From contig CAJJPZ010000083.1 of NCBI GenBank assembly GCA_905193765.1, positions 1-9,425 of the forward strand: a stretch of DNA of 9,425 bases, in the 5' to 3' direction. Of this stretch, positions 4,637-9,425 are shown piece after piece; position 1 is the stretch's first letter; every line of letters starts with the position of its first letter. Under the pieces are notes generated by a model. The model saw only the letters and a program-made list of their open reading frames with translations, was not told the DNA's origin and did not search any database. Position numbers and translations under genes: made by a program. Source of the stretch: an uncultured Eubacterium sp. GTDB lineage: Bacteria > Bacillota > Clostridia > Peptostreptococcales > Anaerovoracaceae.

Positions 4637-5707
4637 CTATATCGCTTCCACGATGAGCCTTCCGCATTCCTTAGTTCCGATCTGTATCTCGCCCGGTTTT
4701 GCGATATCAGGCGTCCTGCAGCCTTCTGAAAGGACTTTCCTTACGGCTGCTTCGATGGCATCGGCTTCTTCGCCCAGGCCGAAGGTGTATCTCAGCATCA
4801 TGGCTGCTGACAGGATAGTCGCCATAGGGTTGGCAAGGTTACGTCCTGCGATGTCAGGTGCTGAGCCGTGTACCGGTTCGTACATGCCGAAGTTGCCTTC
4901 CGCCAGGCTGGCCGACGGCAGCATGCCGATGGAGCCTGTGATCATGCTGGCTTCATCCGAAAGTATATCGCCGAAGATGTTGCTTGTCACGATGACGTCG
5001 AACTGCTTAGGGTTCCTTACCATCTGCATCGCTGCATTGTCGATGTAGAAGTTGTTGAGCTCCACTTCAGGATAATCCTCTGCAACTTCTGCCACGATAC
5101 GTCTCCACAGGCGTGAGCTTTCCAGCACGTTGGCCTTGTCCACGCTTGTCACTTTCTTACCACGCTTCATAGCCATGTCGAAAGCGACCTTGGCGATACG
5201 TCTCACTTCTCCTTCTGAATACTGTTCTACGTCGTATGCAGCCGGTCCCATGTCAGTGTCGCATGTGCCCTTCTTGCCGAAATATATACCGCCTGTCAGC
5301 TCTCTGACTACGACGATATCCAGGCCGCCTTCAACGATCTCAGGTTTCAGCGGGCATGCATCTGCCAATTCGTCGAACAGCAGTGCAGGTCTGAGGTTTG
5401 CAAAGAGTCCCAGCTCTTTTCTCAGTCCCAGCAGGGCTCTCTCCGGTCTCTCGTCTCCCGGCAGAGTATCCCATTTCCATCCGCCTACTGCGCCCAGCAG
5501 CACTGCATCGCTTTCCTTGCAGATCTTTACAGTCTCCTCCGGCAGACAGTGACCTGTCGCATCTATAGCACAGCCTCCCGCAAGCACCTCAGTGTATTTG
5601 AATTCATGTCCGAATTTCTCCCCGATGCGGTCCAGGACTTTCAGTGTCTCTCTGACAACTTCAGGGCCTATCCCATCCCCGGGGATAACAGCTATTTTGT
5701 ATTCCAT
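4637..5707 (-). CDS. leuB: 3-isopropylmalate dehydrogenase
   Basis: The enzyme oxidises and decarboxylates 3-isopropylmalate to 2-ketoisocaproate using NAD+, the last dedicated step of leucine synthesis before transamination, in the cytoplasm. The 356 residues are full length. Visible features are the N-terminal IPGDGIGPEV (8-17), substrate arginines in the LRKELGLFANLRP stretch (Arg96, Arg106) and RELTGG (Arg135), Tyr142 and Lys191 (DKAN) as catalytic residues, metal-binding Asp223, Asp247 and Asp251, and the nucleotide loop EPVHGSAPDIAG (277-288). The Asp-Ile there is the NAD-type signature that separates this enzyme from NADP isocitrate dehydrogenases. AGGAG lies 8 nt before the ATG. It starts 19 nt after the leuD stop, is the last gene of the operon, and is followed by the terminator at 4509-4554. 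Confidence 0.97.
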   Translation of the reverse strand: MEYKIAVIPGDGIGPEVVRETLKVLDRIGEKFGHEFKYTEVLAGGCAIDATGHCLPEETVKICKESDAVLLGAVGGWKWDTLPGDERPERALLGLRKELGLFANLRPALLFDELADACPLKPEIVEGGLDIVVVRELTGGIYFGKKGTCDTDMGPAAYDVEQYSEGEVRRIAKVAFDMAMKRGKKVTSVDKANVLESSRLWRRIVAEVAEDYPEVELNNFYIDNAAMQMVRNPKQFDVIVTSNIFGDILSDEASMITGSIGMLPSASLAEGNFGMYEPVHGSAPDIAGRNLANPMATILSAAMMLRYTFGLGEEADAIEAAVRKVLSEGCRTPDIAKPGEIQIGTKECGRLIVEAI

Positions 5708-5726
5708 ATCATTTCTCCTGTAAAAT

Positions 5727-6215
5727 CTATTTTCCTGCTTTCAGACTTTTCATCAGCCCGCCCTTTGCCATGATGTCCTTGATGAATTCAGGGAAAGGCA
5801 GTGCCTGATAAGTCTCGCCTTTTGTCTCATTGGTGATGACACCTGTATCGAAGTCGATGGAGACTTTATCGCCGTTCTCGATCTTCTCGCTGGCTTCAGG
5901 ACATTCCAGGATCGGCAGTCCGATGTTGATGGAATTCCTGTAGAATATACGTGCAAAAGTCTTGGCGATGACGCAGTCGATGCCGCTTGCCTTGATGGCG
6001 ATCGGAGCGTGTTCTCTCGATGATCCGCATCCGAAGTTCTCGCCGCCTACCATTATGTCTCCCTGTTTTACTTTATTTACGAAATCTGCATCTATATCTT
6101 CCATGCAGTGTGACGCCAGTTCCTTGTGATCTGCTGTGTTCAGATGTCTTGCAGGGATTATAACATCTGTATCCACATTGTCACCGTATTTATGTACGAT
6201 TCCCTGTGCTTTCAT
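5727..6215 (-). CDS. leuD: 3-isopropylmalate dehydratase small subunit
   Basis: This is the small (swivel-domain) subunit of isopropylmalate isomerase, which together with LeuC converts 2-isopropylmalate to 3-isopropylmalate. The 162 residues match the compact form that goes with type-2 LeuC, shorter than the roughly 200-residue proteobacterial LeuD. Diagnostic segments are NVDTDVIIPARHL (13-25) and GGENFGCGSSREHAP (57-71), whose GSSREHAP loop contributes to the substrate site. AGGAGG precedes the ATG at normal distance. It lies 16 nt after leuC and 19 nt before leuB, so the genes are surely co-transcribed. Confidence 0.96.
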   Translation of the reverse strand: MKAQGIVHKYGDNVDTDVIIPARHLNTADHKELASHCMEDIDADFVNKVKQGDIMVGGENFGCGSSREHAPIAIKASGIDCVIAKTFARIFYRNSINIGLPILECPEASEKIENGDKVSIDFDTGVITNETKGETYQALPFPEFIKDIMAKGGLMKSLKAGK

Positions 6216-6231
6216 ATCTTCCTCCTGTATC

Positions 6232-7491
6232 CTAAAGTTCGCCCGGTCCGCTTATCCTGCCTGTAACTGCTGAAGCCGCTGCAACTGCAGGACTTGCCAG
6301 ATATACTTCCGACTTGACGTGTCCCATCCTGCCGACGAAGTTCCTGTTTGTAGTAGCAACGCATCTTTCGCCCTCAGCCAGTATACCCATGTGTCCTCCG
6401 AGACATGGTCCGCATGTCGGCGTGGAAACGACACATCCTGCATCGATGAATATGTCCAGATAGCCTTCCCTGATGCAGTCCTTGTATATCTGCTGTGTAG
6501 CCGGGATGATGATAGCTCTCACATCCTCGTGCACCTTCCTGCCCTTCAGGATCTCTGCTGCCAGAGCCATGTCCTCAAGTCTGCCGTTGGTACATGATCC
6601 GATGACTACCTGCTGGATCGGTACATCGCCCACTTCATCTATAGTCTTCGTGTTTTCAGGCAGATGCGGGAACGAAACCGTCGGTTTCAGTGCGCTGAGG
6701 TCGATATCGTACTCAGCTGCATATTCAGCATCATCGTCCGGAGCGTAAACTTTCCATTCACCCTTTGCTCTGCCTGTCATATACTTCTCAGTCACCTCAT
6801 CCACCATGAAGATGCCGTTCTTGGCGCCTGCCTCTATGGCCATGTTAGCGATGCAGAGCCTGTCATCCATGGAAAGGTTCTTCAGGCCCTCGCCCATGAA
6901 TTCCATCGACTTGTACAGAGCGCCATCCACACCGATCATGCCGATGATGTGGAGTATCACGTCCTTGCCTGTCACGTTTTTCGAAAGGATTCCCTTAAGA
7001 TTGAACTTTATAGCCTCAGGGATCTTGAACCATGCCTGGCCGGTAGCCATACCGGCAGCCATGTCAGTGCTCCCCACTCCTGTAGAAAATGCTCCCAGTG
7101 CTCCGTATGTGCATGTGTGCGAATCCGCACCGATGATACAGTCTCCCGCCTTTACGAGACCCTGCTCAGGCAGCAGTGCATGCTCGATACCCATCCTGCC
7201 TACATCGAAGAAATTCTCCACATCGAATCTCTTTGCAAAGGTACGGCATTTCATACACTGTTCTGCCGCCTTGATGTCCTTGTTCGGCGTGAAGTGGTCC
7301 ATTACCAGCGATATCTTTTCTCTGTTGAATATTCCGTCAAATCCTGCTTTCTCGAACTCATTCACAGCTACCGGCGTTGTGATGTCATTGCCCAGCACCA
7401 TGTCCAGGTCAGCCCTGATGAGCTGTCCGGCAACCACACTGTCGAGACCTGCATGAGCTGCCAGGATCTTCTGTGTCATTGTCATTCCCAT
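6232..7491 (-). CDS. leuC: 3-isopropylmalate dehydratase large subunit
   Basis: This is the catalytic subunit of isopropylmalate isomerase, an aconitase-family enzyme with a [4Fe-4S] cluster. The 419 residues fit the shorter, type-2 LeuC/homoaconitase-like class found in Clostridia and archaea. The three cluster cysteines are visible: Cys300 in GSCTNG, and Cys360 and Cys363 in CGPCLGGH. The aconitase signature GADSHTCTYGALGAF begins at 121. The start at 7491 is chosen because AGGAGG lies 8 nt upstream; Met3 and Met5 are closer in-frame ATGs and less well spaced. It follows leuA by 48 nt with no terminator between them and works with the LeuD encoded next. The cluster is oxygen-sensitive in this family, which suits an anaerobe. 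Confidence 0.97.
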   Translation of the reverse strand: MGMTMTQKILAAHAGLDSVVAGQLIRADLDMVLGNDITTPVAVNEFEKAGFDGIFNREKISLVMDHFTPNKDIKAAEQCMKCRTFAKRFDVENFFDVGRMGIEHALLPEQGLVKAGDCIIGADSHTCTYGALGAFSTGVGSTDMAAGMATGQAWFKIPEAIKFNLKGILSKNVTGKDVILHIIGMIGVDGALYKSMEFMGEGLKNLSMDDRLCIANMAIEAGAKNGIFMVDEVTEKYMTGRAKGEWKVYAPDDDAEYAAEYDIDLSALKPTVSFPHLPENTKTIDEVGDVPIQQVVIGSCTNGRLEDMALAAEILKGRKVHEDVRAIIIPATQQIYKDCIREGYLDIFIDAGCVVSTPTCGPCLGGHMGILAEGERCVATTNRNFVGRMGHVKSEVYLASPAVAAASAVTGRISGPGEL

Positions 7492-7539
7492 ATCTGTTTC
7501 CTCCTGTTTTACATTTATATACTACAGATCATGCTCCGT

Positions 7540-9240
7540 CTATTCGACGAAGTGATCCTTCCTGTTCTGTCTGTTCAGCGCACTTACCAGGGCATTCACC
7601 GATGCCAGGATGATATCCTCGTGGATACCTACGCCCCAGAAGATATTCTGCTCGTCATCCTCTATGCATACATACGCAGCTGCCTTTGAATGGGAATCAG
7701 CCGACAGCGCATGCTCCGAGTAAGTGATGAATTTATAGTTGAATCTGTAAGGTGACAGCTTCAGCGCGTTACTGATAGCGTCCAGACGTCCGTTACCCAC
7801 AGCCTCCAGCTCGTATTCGTCCTTCGCGATGCGGACTTTGATCCTGGCGATCATGCCGTCATTGGATCTGTAGTCCGAAGCCTTCTCGAATGTAGCATCC
7901 GTGATATCGATAGGATCGAATACATTCACATATTCCTTTGCAAAGGCTCTGTACACCTCAACAGGAGAAAGCTCCTTGTGCTCCCTGTCCGAGATATCCT
8001 TTACCATATAGCCGATCTCTTCTCTCATCTGCGGAGGAACTGCATATCCGAAATTCTGTTCCAGTATATATGCCACCCCGCCCTTGCCGGACTGGCTGTT
8101 GATCCTGATGACATCTGCCTCGTATTCCCTGCCCACATCCTGAGGGTCGATAGGCAGATAAGGCACCGTCCATTTGTCCAGCTTCTTTTCTCTGCGCCAC
8201 TTCATGCCCTTGGCGATAGCATCCTGATGCGAACCGGAGAATGCTGCGAACACCAGCTGTCCGCCATACGGCTGTCTCGGATGCACCTTGAGGTCGGTAT
8301 ATTTCTCGTAGACCTCCACCACCTCCGGCATGTTGGAAAAGTCCAGCTCAGGATCCACGCCGTGGGAGAACATGTTCATGGCCAGTGTCACGATATCCAC
8401 ATTGCCTGTCCTCTCTCCGTTGCCGAATAGTGTACCTTCTATCCTGTCTCCGCCTGCCAGCAGACCCAGCTCCGCATCTGCCACGGCAGTGCCTCTGTCA
8501 TTGTGCGGATGAAGCGAGATGACCAGACTCTCTCTGCTGTGGAGGTTCGCACACATATATTCGATCTGAGATGCGTAGACATGCGGCATGGACATCTCCA
8601 CTGTGCTTGGCAGATTGATTATGACTTTATGATCAGGAGTCGGTGCCCATATATCTATGACTTCATTGCAGATCTCTGCTGCAAATTCCAGCTCTGTTCC
8701 AGTGAAGCTCTCCGGAGAATATTCGAATGAAAAATTCGTCTCGGGGAATTTCTCTGCGTATTCCTTTATGAGCTTCGCTCCGTCTGCTGCGATCTTTATG
8801 ATCTCAGGCTTTTCCTTTTTGAATACCTGTTCGCGCTGAGCCAGTGAAGTGGAGTTATAGAGATGCACCACTGCATTCTTCACACCCTTCAGCGCATCGA
8901 ATGTCTTCTTTATTATATGTTTCCTGGACTGTGTCAGCACCTGTACTGTCACATCGTCGGGTATCAGATCCTCATCTATGAGCTTTCTCAGAAACTGGTA
9001 TTCCGTCTCCGAAGCTGCCGGAAATCCTACTTCTATCTCCTTGAAGCCGATCTTCACCAGATATTTGAAAAATTCCACCTTTTCATCAAGGCTCATGGGA
9101 ACGATGAGGGCCTGATTGCCGTCTCTCAGATCCACGCTGCACCATACCGGTGCTTTCTCTATGTGATCCTTTTTCACCCAGCTGCTGTATCCATCTGCCG
9201 GAGGGAAATATCCCACCTGGTATTTCTGATAATTTTTCAT
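7540..9240 (-). CDS. leuA: 2-isopropylmalate synthase (type 2, LeuA2)
   Basis: The enzyme condenses acetyl-CoA with 2-ketoisovalerate, the committed step of leucine synthesis. The 566 residues belong to the longer LeuA2 class, as in Corynebacterium and Mycobacterium. The TIM-barrel domain carries DLRDGNQ (37-43; Asp40 a metal ligand), LHPHND (243-248; His244 and His246) and GNGERTGN (273-280; Asn280). The spacing of the histidines to the asparagine equals that in the mycobacterial enzyme. A linker follows, then the C-terminal LeuA regulatory domain (about 445-566) with VGNGRLDAI and a WGVGIHEDIILAS stretch, where leucine is known to bind and inhibit. Feedback inhibition is therefore expected in addition to T-box control. 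AGGAGG is 12 nt before the ATG, slightly long. It is the first gene of the operon. Confidence 0.97.
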   Translation of the reverse strand: MKNYQKYQVGYFPPADGYSSWVKKDHIEKAPVWCSVDLRDGNQALIVPMSLDEKVEFFKYLVKIGFKEIEVGFPAASETEYQFLRKLIDEDLIPDDVTVQVLTQSRKHIIKKTFDALKGVKNAVVHLYNSTSLAQREQVFKKEKPEIIKIAADGAKLIKEYAEKFPETNFSFEYSPESFTGTELEFAAEICNEVIDIWAPTPDHKVIINLPSTVEMSMPHVYASQIEYMCANLHSRESLVISLHPHNDRGTAVADAELGLLAGGDRIEGTLFGNGERTGNVDIVTLAMNMFSHGVDPELDFSNMPEVVEVYEKYTDLKVHPRQPYGGQLVFAAFSGSHQDAIAKGMKWRREKKLDKWTVPYLPIDPQDVGREYEADVIRINSQSGKGGVAYILEQNFGYAVPPQMREEIGYMVKDISDREHKELSPVEVYRAFAKEYVNVFDPIDITDATFEKASDYRSNDGMIARIKVRIAKDEYELEAVGNGRLDAISNALKLSPYRFNYKFITYSEHALSADSHSKAAAYVCIEDDEQNIFWGVGIHEDIILASVNALVSALNRQNRKDHFVE

Positions 9241-9281
9241 GATCCGTTCATTCCTCCTGATTACTGTATCATCTGTTATGC

Positions 9282-9316
9282 AAAAAAGCCTTCATCTCAA
9301 ACTAAGAGACGAAGGC
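9282..9316 (-). terminator. Regulated terminator of the T-box leader
   Basis: GCCTTCGTCTC and GAGATGAAGGC form an 11-bp stem with one G-U pair and a 7-nt loop (9288-9298 with 9306-9316). Six T's follow on the minus strand (9282-9287). It lies 41 nt before the leuA start and overlaps the sequence needed for the antiterminator. Confidence 0.92.
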
Positions 9317-9425
9317 GTAAGCTTCCGCGGTACCACTCTTATTGACATGCTGTTTCGGCTCTGATCCATATGTGGTCAGGTCCGCTGCCTCCGTTCCGTC
9401 CACGCTTTCTGTCCTCAGCCTGATC
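9282..9425 (-). ncRNA. T-box riboswitch leader of the leucine operon (5' part outside the window)
   Basis: The minus strand carries the conserved T-box AAGAGTGGTACCGCGG (9325-9340). Upstream of it is a stem III-like hairpin, CTGACCA/TGG-A-TCAG (about 9361-9379). Downstream is the terminator. AAGAG of the T-box can pair with CTCTT in the 5' arm of the terminator, which gives the antiterminator alternative. The bulge TGGT would pair with an ACCA tRNA end, consistent with the A73 discriminator of tRNA-Leu but also of other tRNAs. The specifier loop of stem I is beyond base 9425, so leucine specificity is inferred from the genes it controls. Uncharged tRNA should allow read-through into leuA. Confidence 0.93.

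Noticed and set aside
4455..4667. A 70-codon minus-strand frame overlapping the end of leuB
   Set aside because: It has no ribosome binding site, runs through the operon terminator and overlaps leuB in another frame.
6664..7689. A 341-codon plus-strand open frame opposite leuC and the end of leuA
   Set aside because: It is rich in Cys and His, has no family features, and is antisense to two clear enzymes whose codon structure explains the open frame.
9237..9251. Tiny frame M-N-G-S before leuA whose stop overlaps the leuA ATG
   Set aside because: Its ATG is only 1 nt from AGGAGG, too close for efficient initiation. The T-box already explains regulation, so a leader peptide is not needed.

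Overview
The window looks like chromosomal DNA from an anaerobic member of the Clostridia (Bacillota). The basis is a T-box leader on a leucine operon, AGGAGG-type ribosome binding sites, type-2 LeuA and LeuC enzymes, and a sigma-54/enhancer-binding-protein circuit tied to amino-acid-type dehydrogenases. The genus cannot be named from this sequence. All genes but one read on the minus strand, so transcription runs from high to low coordinates.

Region 1 (9425 to about 4509) is a complete leucine operon. A truncated T-box leader with its terminator (9282-9425) precedes leuA, leuC, leuD and leuB, and a strong intrinsic terminator closes it at 4509-4554. The four genes encode all the dedicated steps from 2-ketoisovalerate to 2-ketoisocaproate. 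Uncharged tRNA-Leu is the expected signal, but the specifier codon lies outside the window.

Region 2 (about 3790-4508) has no credible gene. It holds four related GTAG...CTAC hairpin units at intervals of about 83-104 nt (4062-4368), a possible weaker relative at 4033-4059, longer palindromes at 3895-3987 and a 19-nt tandem duplication. It looks like a non-coding structured repeat region, and its left part probably also contains the enhancer of the next gene.

Region 3 (1 to about 3790) looks like a small sigma-54 regulon. An octopine/nopaline-dehydrogenase-family gene (2587-3702) has a near-perfect -24/-12 promoter at 3775-3789. A PAS-AAA+-HTH activator (492-1937) is read from an ordinary sigma-70 promoter and ends at its own terminator. 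Just beyond that terminator are a pair of dyads and a second -24/-12 promoter (286-300). This promoter reads into a decayed alanine-dehydrogenase-family gene (45-236) and then into a further gene that leaves the window at base 1. In both cases a TNNTGC...GCANNA dyad is centred about 141-142 bp upstream of the predicted start. A small XRE repressor-like gene (2125-2469, plus strand) lies back-to-back with the activator and shares its control region.

The leucine enzymes, the T-box and the two sigma-54 promoters are read directly from strong motifs. The regulon link, the enhancer sites and the nature of the repeats are inferences.
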